A DNA stretch of 64,000 nucleotides, from positions 1-64,000 of the forward strand of contig JAIWNE010000111.1 of the NCBI GenBank assembly GCA_025331445.1, written 5' to 3'. The translations under genes were made by a program, and so were the position numbers. Within the stretch, counting starts at the first letter, position 1. Each line of letters begins with the position of its first letter. The notes under the pieces were generated by a model, which saw nothing but the letters and a program-made list of their open reading frames with translations, did no database searches and was not told where the DNA came from. This DNA is from Blakeslea trispora (taxonomy: Eukaryota > Mucoromycota > Mucoromycetes > Mucorales > Choanephoraceae). Shown one piece after another: positions 23,112 through 35,134 of this stretch.

Positions 23112-24382
23112 CTAGTTTGATCTGGATTTCTTGTTCACGTCCGATTCCTTGAAAGGAGTCTTGCGCTTGCGTGATCCTTTGATTCTTTTAACTTGACCCG
23201 ACTTGGTAGGCATGTTAGCGTTACGTCGTTTCCAGTATTCTTTGATAGTTTCTGGACTGTCGAAATCTTCAGGCTTTTGCCATGTTTGCTCGTCCGGATA
23301 TCCTACCCAAGTAGTTAAATACTCGATACCATTTGGTTCTACTTCCCTGTGATTGATCACGGCTTGAACTTCATAAATGTCTTTGTTTTCATCAGACTTG
23401 TTCGTTTCATTCGCGATTAATTTAATTTGCGAAGTAGGGATGTTTCTGGATAGAATGGAGCCTGTGCGATCGGTCAAGATGTAGCTTCCATTGGTCGTAT
23501 AACCATGTACATAAAATGGACCTTCATACTTGGCATCTGTTTTCCGACGCTTGTTTTCTATGTTTTTGATCATAACTTTAGCACCTATGGGAAATGGATC
23601 TTTAAGTATCCGATGCTTTCTTTCAAAGTGCTCATTATTTTTTTCTTGAGTCTTAATGATCTGATTCCTAATTTCAGGAATGGTATAGTTATTGAATCTT
23701 TCAATTTCTTTCTTTAACTTATCTGTGTCTATCATATCGTCAGATATATTCATTTTTGATAGAGCTTTTGTATAATCTTTGAGATCATTTGCTTGGCGAT
23801 TGAACATCACTTGGAATGGAGTATGATTGTGTAGTCTTGATATATGTTGGTTCATCAGATACATGGTACCTTCGACATACAAATCCCATGATTCTTCATA
23901 TCCATCCAGCATTTTGAGGATGATAGATTTAGCAGTCTTTACATGAGTTTCCAAGTTGCCAGCTGGAGTGTAAGGTAATGAGAGAGCAGATTCAATGCCC
24001 ATATGTTGACGTAGACTTTTGATCAATTCGTTATAGAATTCTAGTCCTCTGTCATGTTGAAGTACTTTAGGATATCCCATAGTGGAAAATATCTGTATCA
24101 ACTCTTTGGCAACATCTAGGGCTGTTTTGGATTTGATTGCTCTGAGAATCACAAACCTACTAGAGATGTCAACGCACACTAATAGGTAGTTATTACCTCT
24201 AGGAGTTGTAACATCGAATGTGCCTAGATCAATAGCGACTTCGTCCCACGTATTGTTGGGCGCATCACTCTTTGGAGGGTGGAAAACATGTTTTGCTAGA
24301 TTGAATCGAGCCCACTTTGTACAATTCTTGATGTATTTTGTTACATCTTCGCGCAAGTGTTTCCAGTTCATGCCATGTTCTT
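23112..24382 (-). pseudogene. pol: outer Ty3 integrase and chromodomain (3' part of pol)
   Basis: Starts in the zinc-binding region after the inner Ty3 insertion (TIQKQEHGMNWKHLREDV; NCTKW replaces the usual CxxC). Catalytic triad visible as VAIDLGTF (D), LQHDRGLEF (D) and GNLETHVKT (E). A C-terminal chromodomain (YEVQAVINHREV, YLTTWVGYPDEQTWQKPEDF) and a basic tail follow, stop at 23112. The frame is open throughout, so this half looks functional; the lesions are upstream. It would integrate cDNA, with the chromodomain as targeting module. Confidence 0.85.
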
Positions 24383-24387
24383 GTTTT

Positions 24388-24773
24388 TGTATTGTTTGAC
24401 AGCTAAAAAAAAATAATAAAAAAAAACACAAGTAGATTTAAAGGGGTTTATTCCAATACAAAAGTAAAGTGAATCTGATCTAATCCTACTTCTAAGTTAT
24501 CTCTCTATTTATACTTTTCGAAAGCTAGGATGATTTATAATATCTAGATTATTGTTGATCGTATATTAACATGATTCCTTCGATGTCGATATCCAGAATC
24601 TATGATAGTTCAAAGTACGCATCTAAGGTGTGGCGAGAATACTAACTTGAATAGCCTTTCGATGTCAGACTCGAAATTGGAAGCATAAAGAATAATTATT
24701 ATTATATTGAAATAGAAGGATTTGATTGGCTGATTTAAGAATATAGGTATCTATAGTTATGTAGTTCACTACA
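24388..24773 (-). repeat. 3' LTR of inner Ty3
   Basis: 386 bp; on the minus strand starts TGTAGTGAACTACATAAC. The ATTTATACTTTTC core and A-rich runs near the end are shared with the copies at 30716 and 58086. Confidence 0.95.
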
Positions 24774-24945
24774 TGCTCCCCCACCAAAGTCAACGAAGTT
24801 GTACTTGATAGTTTAAGGAAGTCAATATATGTGATTTAAGATTTTGGTATCTGCATAATTGATGTGCGCATGAAAAATAAAATATAAGGTTGTAGAAAAT
24901 TTGAAAGGGTGTATCTAGGAGGAGACTGCGGATTTTAGAAAGCGA

Positions 24946-26770
24946 TTAATTTTTTCTGCTTTTCTTAGGCCGTCTTGTCTTTCTCTCACGTACGTCTTTC
25001 TCGCTTCTATCATTCTTTCTTTTATCTCCAGTGCCTCTCTTACGCTTCAATCCAGCTTGAGAATCAGTGTTCTGTTTTGCCTCGTCAATTCGCTGCCAAT
25101 ACTCATTAATGGTAACAGGCGATGAGAATTGATCAGGGGCTAGCCAAAGATTCCAGCTATCGTCATAACCAACCCATTTCACCAAATACTCTTTCTTACC
25201 TCCTTCAAGGACTCGATGATCGATGACCCTTTCAACCTCATAGACTTCATCATCAATTTCAGATTCGTCCAGAGTGATGATTTTCAATTTTGAAGGTACA
25301 TATTCACGATGCAGGAGCTCGTTCATTTCGTCCTTCAAGACATAACTTCCGGCTTTAGTTTTGCGAACAACTGTGAACGGTCCTTCATAAAGAGGTGCCA
25401 GCTTGTTCTTTCGTCTATCCAGTCCGACCATGACAGTAGTGTCCATAGGAATATCAATAAGGTAGTGTTTGTCATCAAACCTTTTACTATATTCATCGGC
25501 TAACTTCTTTGCCCGTTCGCTTACAGCTGGAAAAACAATGTCTTGCATGTATTCAACTCTTTCCATCAGCTTATCTTCTGACATGAAAGGTTTTCTGCCA
25601 ATCTTTTGAGGATTCTTTTGGGCATCTGCATCATGACGCTGTACGTTTACTTGTCTAGCAAACATCAACGAAAATGGAGTGCTCTTGGTCTTTTCTCTGA
25701 CTTTCATATTACACACAAGCTGTACCATATAAAGTATGTTATCCCAGTCACGTTGGTCATTACCGCACATTGTTCGAAGTGTATTTTGGACTACCTTGAC
25801 AGCGTTTTCGGCGACTCCGTTGCTTTGTGGATAGCGAGGTGTTATGAAGCGATGATCAATAGCCAACGTCTTTGTCACTAATTTCATAAGGGAATTTTTA
25901 TATTCTCCTCCGTTATTAGATTGCATCACTAAACTGTCAGGTAAGCCATAGTCAGCGAATACTTTGATAAGCACATCTACTATGGTCGTACTCTGCTTAT
26001 TAGGTACAGGCCGAGCGATAATATACTTTGTGCACACGTCAACGATCACTACAATATAGCAGTTTTGTCTGTCTGTTATTGGGAATGGACCACAAGTGTC
26101 GATTGCGATATGCGAGAATGGTTCAAATGCGACAATAGGACGAAGTGGGTTGAATCCTTTTCTTATGATCTTGTGTTTAGCGCATTCTTTGCATGATTGC
26201 AAGATGGTCTTAACATCGTTGTAGATTGAAGTCCAATGCAGGCCATGGTAAGTGTGTATGTGTTTTACTACAGCATCAATACCCCAATGACCAAGCTTGT
26301 GAGCTTCCCGAATGATGTCTGCTCTGGCATGTTCAGGCGGACATACATAATCGGTTGTTCTTGCTTTGTACTCATCACTGTCCAACGTTATGGCTAAAAC
26401 GTTCAAGTTTTCATCTTTTGAATAAATGCGTCTTTTTTGTGAAAATCGGTTCTTTGTCTTATTTTGGATCAGATCAGCTCGTTTGGTCAAGATCAAGCGT
26501 TTTAATCTATTCAACTGCTTGTCATCCTCCCCCGCCAAAGCTTGGTCTTCGGGAATTGGCGGATAAAGACGGCTTAGTCTGTCCGGTAAGGTGTTGTCAA
26601 GACCCTTAACATGAGTGATGATGAAATCAAAGTCATTGATGATTTCGATACGTGATTGCAAAGATTGATTGAGATTAGTGGAAGTATGTAGGAACGTCAA
26701 TGCCATGTGGTCAGTGCGAATCTCAAACATATGTTTGCTTCTACCCCACAGAAGAGATCGGAATCGCTCC
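24946..26770 (-). pseudogene. pol: inner Ty3 RNase H end, integrase and chromodomain
   Basis: Continues the RNase H domain (LERFRSLLWGRSKHMFEIRT, DHMALTFLHT) after the 887-bp insert. The integrase HHCC motif (HKLGHWG...CKECAKH) is followed by AIDTCGPF (first D), QSNNGGEY and SNGVAENAVK (E). The second catalytic Asp of the usual SDNGGE is Asn here, so integrase would be inactive. The chromodomain (YEVERVIDHRV, YLVKWVGYDDSWNLW) and a very basic Lys/Arg tail end at 24946. The frame is otherwise open for over 600 codons. Confidence 0.9.
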
Positions 26771-26775
26771 AAGCC

Positions 26776-27662
26776 TGTCGTATTTGGGCATATATAGAAG
26801 CCAGAACGACTTATAATCGGAAATTCAATTAATCATCATCAAAGGTTATTTTGACAGATAATGTCAAAATAACAATAAATCAAATAATGTTCACAAAGTT
26901 GGAAAACTAAAATCATTTCAGATATTACCAGAGGTAATCCTGAAATCAAACATCTAACAAGCATTGGTAAAAAGCGATGATATGATATATAAAGCGTTCA
27001 ATGTGCCTAGCTAACACATTGAAAGCATGATCAGATTTATATTCATTGACTCTCTTTTCATCAATACTTGAAATGGCTATATGACATGATACATGTGATA
27101 GCAGGATGGTTGCATAGGCCTTATAATACCAAGGTAGCAGCATCTAACAAAACAAGCAATGATTCTAGAGATTTCATTATAAGAAAAGACTAAATCATTA
27201 CTTGGATAAAGATAGTTCTGAGACATAATTACAAAGGGCTTGTCTATCGTTATCACCTAATCTAAACTGATCTAAACTGATCTAAACATCCAACGAAACA
27301 AGTGAACAAGTATGAAACAGTTATGCCTGATATATTGAAACACTAATCAAGATTAAACATATCTTGTCGAGCATAATTATTATCTCTCCAAGATATAAAT
27401 CAAGTAAACAATATATCTCCACCTTATTCAAGGCGGGGGATGAAATCTGGCTACAGCCATCTTTCCATTAAGGTGACCAGTCATCCTAGTAGGAAAACTG
27501 CTCATACAGATAAAATTATAATGGAGTGATTGATTGGAACCGAGATAGAAATAATATATAAACACAACATGGACTTGCAGTAGAATTAGTTCCCTCTCTT
27601 TCTTTTTAATAAAAAAATCGAGTTCCCTCTCATTGAATCTATTTGAGACTGCAAATATCACA
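26776..27662 (-). mobile_element. 887-bp TG...CA insertion with TSD AAGCC (solo LTR or non-autonomous element)
   Basis: Interrupts RNase H of the inner Ty3 between CFG and LERF. The 5-bp duplication AAGCC is at 26771-26775 and 27663-27667. Termini TGTCGTATTTG...CAAATATCACA form an imperfect inverted repeat. It holds a perfect 12-bp-arm hairpin (26845-26873), a second near-perfect one at about 26916-26949, and a 10-bp tandem repeat TCTAAACTGA (27261-27287). No coding frame of its own. Most likely a solo LTR; the long terminal inverted repeat is atypical. Confidence 0.85.
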
Positions 27663-30600
27663 AAGCCAAAGCAAATTGCTTCAGTCTCTCGACGATTTGT
27701 AGACCAATTTCTTTTAGCAGGGCTTAGCGATCTGCTAATGAATGCAATGTACTTTGTTCTTCCCAGCTCATCCCTTTGCGAGAGAGCACAACCTATACCA
27801 TATAGAGATGCATCACATTCCAGATAAATCTTCTTATTGAGATCCACCTGATGCAGTACCAGTCCTGATTGAAGTATCTGCTTGATAGAGTTAAACCTTT
27901 CGGTATGCAACCCGGTCCAGTTATTCTTTACGTCTGAATCAGTGCGTAGCCTGTCGATCGGGGCAGCAACCTTACTGAGCATGGGACAGTAGTCTCGTGA
28001 GTGCGAAATAATACCCATTAAGCTTCTAACCTGTGCAGCAGTTTGAGGGATCTTCCAATTGTTAATATTGGATAGTCTCGACAAATCTACCTTTCGAACG
28101 CCAGGTCCAACTACAAATCCCAACATGATCACACTTGTTTTAAACAGTTCAGTCTTTTCGAAGTTAATTCGTAGATTTACGGATGTGAGCCTGTCAATTG
28201 CTTTGTTGACTAGTGCGACATGCTCCTCAATAGTATCAGAGAAAAGGATGCAGTCGTCGACGTATGTTTCAACGCCTTGAATATCACCTAGTAGTAGACG
28301 CATATTATAGCAGAATAAGCTAGTGAGGAATGATAGCCCGAAAGGTGCTCTCTTCCAGCAGTAAAATCGATGGTTGTATGAGAAGGTCAGTACTTCTTGC
28401 GATCCTTCCTCTACAGGGAAACTGTAATAGGCTTGCTTCAAGTCCAACTTGGAGAATATCTTGCCTTTTTGAATAACACGGTCAAAGATTTCTTGGATCT
28501 TGGGTACAGCATAACCCTCATTGTACGTTTCACTGATGTTACTGTTCACTCGTCTTAAATCACAACAAATTCTGAGTTTTGCTGGTTTACCTTCTTCAGC
28601 CTTCTTTGGTACAGCAAGAAGTGGTGAATGATACTTATTTGAGGGCTTACATTCCTTTACTATCCCATCTCTAATCCACTCGGATAATTGGGTTTCAATT
28701 CCCTTATGAGCAGCGGCAGGTAGTGGATATTGTCTTACATAGCAATTAGCTCCTTCTTTCATTGGTATTTTGACAACTGCATCTTTCATAGTGCATGTTG
28801 CATCACTAGGTATTTTCATGTTTCGGTCTAATGATGCTTGGACCTTGCTCATTAGCTCTTTTCTTTCAAGTTCAGTGCCATAGTCTGAATCTTTTGGGTT
28901 AATCAAATTTTCAGGATCAAAGCTTATGCTTTCAAATTGAGTCAGTTCTTTTTCGGGTTCATCAGGATATCTGTGGGCAACTCCATAAAGACCGATCTGT
29001 AGTTTAGGTAGAATGTCAGTGCCTAGTAAGACATCAAACTTCGTGGCCATAATATCATTGAATTGTACAACTTCAAACTCATGACTGGTCATAATGCCTC
29101 CAAGATATTTAATATGCATAGGAGTGGTTCTGCCAATTCTATTAGTCTGAGTGCCTTTTCCCTTATCATCAAGTGTAAGAAAATTTAAATGACCATAGCT
29201 CTCATTAATTTCAATGGAGTCAAAATTTTTGTTCAAAATATCTTTATTTATACAACTAATATCAGAACCAGTATCGACTAGGGCTATGACTTTTTGTCCC
29301 TCTAGTAGTAATGGAGTGATTAGTTGAAGTCCCTTGCCATGTTTATGCTGCTTATACTTACAGTCATACTGGTCTTCTTCTAAAGCCTTCTTCATCAAGG
29401 TCTCTTCATGTCTAGTAGATGTATCATTAGTGTCTTGTGACTCAATTGCCAAGATCTGTACATTCTTACTTTTGGCTTTGGCCTCAAGGTACTTGCTACA
29501 GCGATGTTCCTGGGTCCAGGGCTTGCCACAGTAACGGCACCTTTGAGGTTTAGGTGCCTTGCCCTTCCCCTTACCGCTGTAGCAGTCTTCTTCGTTGTGG
29601 CCGGCCTTGTCTCCACCATGCTTCGAGCAGAAGAAGCGACGTCCAGAGCCAGAGGAGCCAGAGCGACCAGAGGATCGACCACCATCACCAGTCCGTCTTC
29701 TCTTGGAAGGGCCAGCGACAGAACCAGAACCAGAACCACTTGCTTCAGAGGGCGCCCAGCGGGACGACGAAGTACCAGCACCAAAAGCACCACCAGGCCG
29801 TCTGTCTCCAAAGACACTTTGGGCAGCAGCAGCGATGTCTTGGAAGGACCAAGCAGTTTCTCCATGGTGGATGGAGGCAAGAACAGTGTTGATCTGGACT
29901 TGCCAGCTCTCCGGGAACCCACACAAAAACACGTCACCCAAGATGCTTTCCATACGGTCATAGCCCGCATCAGCAACCGCCCGACCAAAACGCAAACCAT
30001 ACTCGCTTACCGTTTCATTACCTCTCATGCGCATAGTCATTACGGCGCGACGGGATTCCAAACGGAGTAAAGAGTTCCCAAAAGTCTTCACAAAGGCGGC
30101 CTTGGCAGCCTCCCAGGAGCCACACAACAACAAATCGTTCCGCAATCAAGCGTCGAAGTCCAAAGACAAAGCCAAAGGGATGTACTTCCTCCAGACCAGC
30201 TCCACATCATTGTCTGTAGAGTCCATAACCTTTTCAAAGGCCCGGAGGAACTGCTCAACCGTGCTAAATGTCTCTTCACCAGGAAAGGGGTTAGCACTTT
30301 GTGCCTTCAACTGGAACTTGGGGATATCCTTCTTCGTGAGTCGAACACCAGCACGACCTTCTTCCTTCACAGGGGCAACACACGAGCGCAACGCATCAAT
30401 TCTCTTGTTGATCAAGTCAACCTCTCTTACTAGTGCATCTACATCGTCACCGTCAGTTCCCTTGATAACCATGTTTGAGATTCTGTTCGTGAGCAGATCC
30501 CTCTTGGTTAACAACATCTCGATGGCAGTGCCCAGAGAGTCGGTGCGCTTGCCTGGATGATCATCGATCTCCATATGGTCAAGGCCCTCAAGAACAGCAG

Positions 30601-30694
30601 AGATTGGAGGTAATACGGTGGTAGAGGCATCAGTACCTTGGACGGTGTCTTGATTACCAGAAATATTGGAAGGAGATTGAGTAGGGATAGTCAT
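27663..30694 (-). pseudogene. gag-pol: inner Ty3 Gag, protease, reverse transcriptase and RNase H start
   Basis: Gag begins at 30694 (MTIPTQSPSN). The frame is interrupted once by TGA at 30148-30146 and otherwise continues. A Ser/Gly/Arg-rich stretch precedes the knuckle CRYCGKPWTQEHRC. The protease has LVDTGSDISCI (about 29285). RT has a CCDLRRVN block, KLDLKQAYYSF and the catalytic YVDD (about 28265). RNase H starts with LECDASLYGIG (about 27815). The frame is broken after EAICFG by the 26776-27662 insertion. The gag part is markedly GC-richer than its surroundings, giving long antisense shadow ORFs at 29504-30070. Confidence 0.9.
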
Positions 30695-30715
30695 ATCGTT
30701 TAAATCTAAAAAAAA

Positions 30716-31097
30716 TGTACTGTTTGACAGCTAAAAAAAATAATAAAAAACACAAATAGATTTAAAGGGGTTTATTCCAATACAAAAGTAAAGTGAATCT
30801 GATCTAATCCTACTTCTAAATTATCTCTCTATTTATACTTTTCGAAAGCTAGGATGATTTATAATATCTAGATTATTGTTGATCGTATATTAACATGATT
30901 CCTTCGATGTTGATATCCAGAATCTATGATAGTTCAAAGTACGCATCTAAGGTGTGGCGAGAATACTAACTTGGATAGCCTTTCGATGTCAGACTCGAAA
31001 TTGGAAGCGTAAAGAATAATTATTATTATATTGAAATAGAAGGATTTGATTGGCTGATTTAAGAATATAGGTATCTATAGTTATGTAGTTCACTACA
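30716..31097 (-). repeat. 5' LTR of inner Ty3
   Basis: 382 bp, TGTA...TACA. Differs from 24388-24773 by six transitions and A-run lengths. Confidence 0.95.
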
Positions 31098-31102
31098 GTT
31101 TT

Positions 31103-34100
31103 ATCATTCGTTCGACACTGTTGATTCCATAGTGTCCAGCAAGATGACATTGCGAAATGATATTTTGTTTTTCCTCTTCATTTTGAGGTTGCGTGTATTT
31201 GTCTATATGACTAGCAGCAATGATTTGGTCAGTAACGTTATTCAATTTTGTCATTTCCATTTGTGAGGTAATTTTATCTATTGTGTTACTGTTTTCAGAA
31301 TTTGTTTCTGAGGTTACGTGAGGCGAATTGTCACGGTTTTCTTTTGCTGTTTTGGAGGCTGCTTTCGTCTCAACTTGCGTATCAATTACTTGCTCACCCC
31401 TCTCCAGCGTTTGATCAGCGTCGTCTGGATAAAGCAAACGCGATAAGTGATCAGCCAAGATGTTGCGTACTCCGGCACAGAAGGTGATGTCAAAGTCAAA
31501 CTCGTAGATCATCTCCTAGTAATTTTCAATGACTCGATTGATTTTTGGTTGAGAGTGCAGATACAGTATACCTTTGTTATCGGTATAGTAGTGAAAGCGT
31601 TGACCAGACAACCACTGTTTCCATTTGGTAGTGCAATAGAGAAACGCTAGGATCTCACGTCGAGAGGATCCATAGTTGTGCTCTGCTTTTGATAAAGTGC
31701 GTGCAACAAAGCCGATATAACGAATACGGTTATCAATTACCTGTTACAAACAACCACCAATACCATAAGCACTAGCATCAGTCACGAGATGCAAAGAATA
31801 TTTGAGGTCAGGACAACTGAGTACAGGAGTATCAGCGAGTACGAGCTGCAATGTACGCATAGCTTTGGAATGCTCTGCAGTCCATACTTCCTTGATATTG
31901 GGATGATTTTTGAGTTTGTTCAGAGGAGCCATCAAGGTGGGAATGCGAGGTACATGCTCACGAAAGTAATTGATCACACCGAGACGATGACTTAACTCTT
32001 TCGAGTTTTGGACCGTTTCAGGCCAAGATAATACGTTGGTAACCTTGCGCATATCCAGAGTAAGTGCATCATGAGAAAGTCGAAATCCTAGAACAAAGAT
32101 TGATTTCTGCATGAGATTGAGTTTTTCATGATTGATGCGAAGATTGGATCGAGTGAGTCGAGATAAGACTGTTTGTAGACAACGAACATGGTTGTCGATA
32201 CTATCATCGGTAGCAACGTAGATGTCGTCAATGTAATGAACACAATAATCCAAGTCAGCAAAGAGACTGGTGATGCTTCGTTGTACCACTGAGGATACGT
32301 TGAGCAATCCAAATGGAGCTCGTTTGAATTGATATTGCAGGCCGCTAGGAGCCGTGAATGAAGTAACAGGTCTATCACATCGACGGATGCGAAAACTGTG
32401 AAAGCATGCACTAAGATCGATGGTAGTGAAGAGCGAGAATTTGCTCAATTTACGATGCAAAGTGCTGATCAAAGGTAATGGAAATTTATCCATTTGTGCG
32501 GGATCAAGGCTCTGATTAACAAGACGACAATCAAGTACAGTACGTACCTTTTTTGGATCTAATTCACCTGTTACAGGGGATCGCTTTAACACAGTGAGTA
32601 AACTGGAATTGAAAGGATTGTTTGGAGGTGCGCGTTCAATGACATTGCCCAAATCCATTCTTGTACTTCTTTTCAACAGCTTCTAAATGACATTCTTTGA
32701 TTGCATATTGTCTACGATAAGCTGATGTAATACCTTTTTTCAAAGGAAGGCGTATTTCACTTCCTGGTATGTTACAGTAGTTTGCAACAAGGATATTTCT
32801 GTTGGCTTGTATAAATGGTTCGATTTGATCCATCATTTGCTTACGCTCGGTCTGTGTACCAAAAGGATCATTGTTGGGTGTAGATGGGTTTGGATCAATA
32901 GGAGGTAGGACAGGACCAACCTTGTTTTCCCAATCCATGGCGATATTGGAGATTTCAATACCCAAAAGATATATCAAATCCATGCCAATGCACACATGTA
33001 TGTTATTAAACAGATTATATACTTCAAACCGTGAATGAATTGTTTTGGAATTGTATGTGACCTCTAATTTGTCTGACGTATGTCCTAGACGTTTAACCGT
33101 GTTGCTATTGATAAGTTTAATATTTCCTTCACTTTTATTTATTTCTAAATTTAAGTGTTTTGCCAGAGAAGGAGAGATAGAAGAAAAAGAGCAGCCTGAA
33201 TCTAGCAATGCCCAAGTTTTCACATTCTCTATTGACAACGGAAGATATATAAACTTATCAGCTAACAGGTCTTTTGGCGATTGTGCAAAGTAGTCATCTG
33301 TGGTGACAGTGTACTTACAGTCAGCTTTGCCTTTGCCCTTGGGGTCAAAGTCAGCGGCAGCGAATTGAAGATTGTGGTCTTCATTATCAGAGGAGCCTTC
33401 ATCCATGAAGACATCCCCTTCATCATCCGATTGAGTAGGTCTTGGCACAGGGTCTTTGTTGTTGGAGGTCTTGGAGGGTTTACCTTTACTCATGCCTTTG
33501 CAGACATGACCATGCTTCCATGGGCCTTTGCAGGTGAAACATGTACGTTTCTTACCTTTAGATTTGAACTGCTGGAAATGCAGCTTTCGTTCAGCTCTCT
33601 TTTGTTTTGCTCGGCAATCAGCGGTATCATGCTCGTGAGAGTTATGATAGCTGCAATAAGGACTAGGCTTATGGCGAGAGGAAGAGGCTTCAGAGCGGAA
33701 TTTGCTCGGACGAGAGGAAGAGTAAGGTGTGGAAGGCTGAGCCTTTTTGGAGTGCACTATCTTATGAGAAGTAGGCAACTTCTTTTTGACGTCAAGGTCG
33801 TTGAGGATATCATACGCATCCAGCAACGCTTGGATGGTAAAGTCCAATGACTGAGCATTAGGATCTTTGGTGATCTTTATAGTTCTCAATACCTCTATGT
33901 GATATTCTCGAGGAACTGGTTGCATGATACAATGCTTCAACATACTTTCTTCAGTGATCATCGCTTCTTGAGCAATTTCACGGAATCTTGCCACGTATTG
34001 TGACATTGTCTCGTATCTACGAAACTCAAGACGATAAAGTCTGTCCGTGGCTAATTGTCGCAATCTTTCAGGACTGGTCCCAAATTTGATTGCTATAGCA

Positions 34101-34927
34101 TTTTTGATTGCACTCCAGGATGTGTTAGGATGAGACTGTGAGTAGTCTTTAACCCACTCGATAAGATTATCGGGGGCCGAAACGAGAAGAGGTCTTTGCC
34201 AATTGGCCTCCACAGACAAAGAGTGGGAATTCAATACATTTTCAAATGCATTAAAACACTCTTTAGGTGTTTTGTAAGACTGACGACTGGTATCAGTGAT
34301 GAAGCCAGTCCACTGAAAGTATGGGAGATTAGAGGGAACTAAACTCATTGTTTGATGAACGACAGGGTTCACAGGAACATTGCTTCCAGTAGAGGGAGTC
34401 AATGCCGACATTGTAGATTCATTGTCCCCAAAAAGATCCTTAAAATCTTCAAGGGCTTGCAGATAACGTTGCTTAACGAAATCCTTTTCAGCTCTCAAGC
34501 GATCAATGTCTGAGCTTTTCTTAGCGTTAGCTAGAACGAAAGAAAGCTTTGTCAACTTCTTTTTTAAATCAGAGATAGTCTCTCTGAAAGACTTCTCAGT
34601 TATCAGATCATCGTCACCGAGATCTTCAAACATTTCATCCTCGACAGACGGAGGGGAAGTTCTTCCTGCGACATCGTGAGATGACAAGGCATTGCCAGTA
34701 TATGTGTCAATATCCATGGACTCGCTGGGCTTTTCTTGTCCATAAGGATTACCACTGTTTCTGATGTTCGTGGCAGCGATAGGATCGCGACGAGAAGAAG
34801 CAGGAGGCAAAGGAGGAAACTCATCAAGAGAGTAGTCGATGCTAGTAGTGACAGGGGCACGATGACTACTAGGGTCGTTGTTGACGCGATGAACATCATT
34901 AGCCTTCTTGGTGTTGTTGTTGGACAT
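31103..34927 (-). pseudogene. gag-pol: outer Ty3 Gag, protease, reverse transcriptase, RNase H
   Basis: The ATG at 34927 starts a long Gag with knuckles CSYHNSHEHDTADC and CFTCKGPWKHGHVC. The protease motif is ALLDSGCSFSSI, a D-S-G variant of DTG. A one-base frameshift lies near 32650-32690, just before RT (DLGNVIERAPPNNPFNS). RT continues with TTIDLSACFHSF and the catalytic HYIDD (about 32240); RNase H has VTDASAYGIG (about 31775). In-frame stops: TAA at 31744-31746 and TAG at about 31516. The integrase zinc finger starts with CHLAGHYGINSVERMIK and is cut at 31098 by the inner Ty3. Dead despite identical LTRs. Confidence 0.9.
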
Positions 34928-34967
34928 TTTCTTAATACTGAACAAACTTTTGCGTGTTTAAAAAAAA

Positions 34968-35129
34968 TAATTTATCTGTTAAGTCAAGATGAGTTAAACA
35001 AGATTAAGAGAGGGTTTTATTCAGTGTAGAATGAGATTGTCAATATAAATTGAGCTTGGTGACACAAAGTGGGATTGTGTGTTAAATAAATGTCTTGATT
35101 TAATGATGCATCTAGCTTACGATACATCA
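34968..35129 (-). repeat. 5' LTR of outer Ty3
   Basis: 162 bp, identical to 22666-22827; followed at 35130 by the duplicated GCAAC. Confidence 0.95.
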
Positions 35130-35134
35130 GCAAC

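Larger units (their letters stand above)
24388..31097 (-). mobile_element. inner Ty3 chromodomain retrotransposon nested in outer Ty3
   Basis: LTRs 24388-24773 (386 bp) and 30716-31097 (382 bp) with TGTA...TACA ends, flanked by the target duplication GTTTT (24383-24387 and 31098-31102). Six substitutions, all transitions, plus poly-A length differences separate the LTRs. The polypurine tract TTTGGTGGGGGAGCA abuts the 3' LTR. It splits the outer element between RMIK and TIQKQ. A solo LTR of the same family lies at 58086-58469. Confidence 0.95.
22666..35129 (-). mobile_element. outer Ty3 chromodomain retrotransposon in Helitron 2
   Basis: Two identical 162-bp LTRs (22666-22827 and 34968-35129), flanked by the target duplication GCAAC (22661-22665 and 35130-35134). 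On the minus strand the LTR starts TGATGTATCG and ends AGATAAATTA. A purine-rich tract (AAGGTGGTCCAGGGTGA) precedes the 3' LTR. Gag-Pol runs on the minus strand and is split in the integrase zinc finger by the inner Ty3 (24388-31097). The LTRs are unusually short for the family. Confidence 0.95.

Noticed and set aside
29504..30070. Long + strand ORFs of 112-188 codons
   Set aside because: They are antisense shadows of the GC-richer Gag/knuckle region of the inner Ty3, whose minus-strand frame has clear CCHC and protease motifs.
22666..35134. Helitron 2 capturing host or retrotransposon genes
   Set aside because: The internal material is bounded by identical LTRs and a GCAAC duplication, so it is an insertion and not Helitron gene capture.
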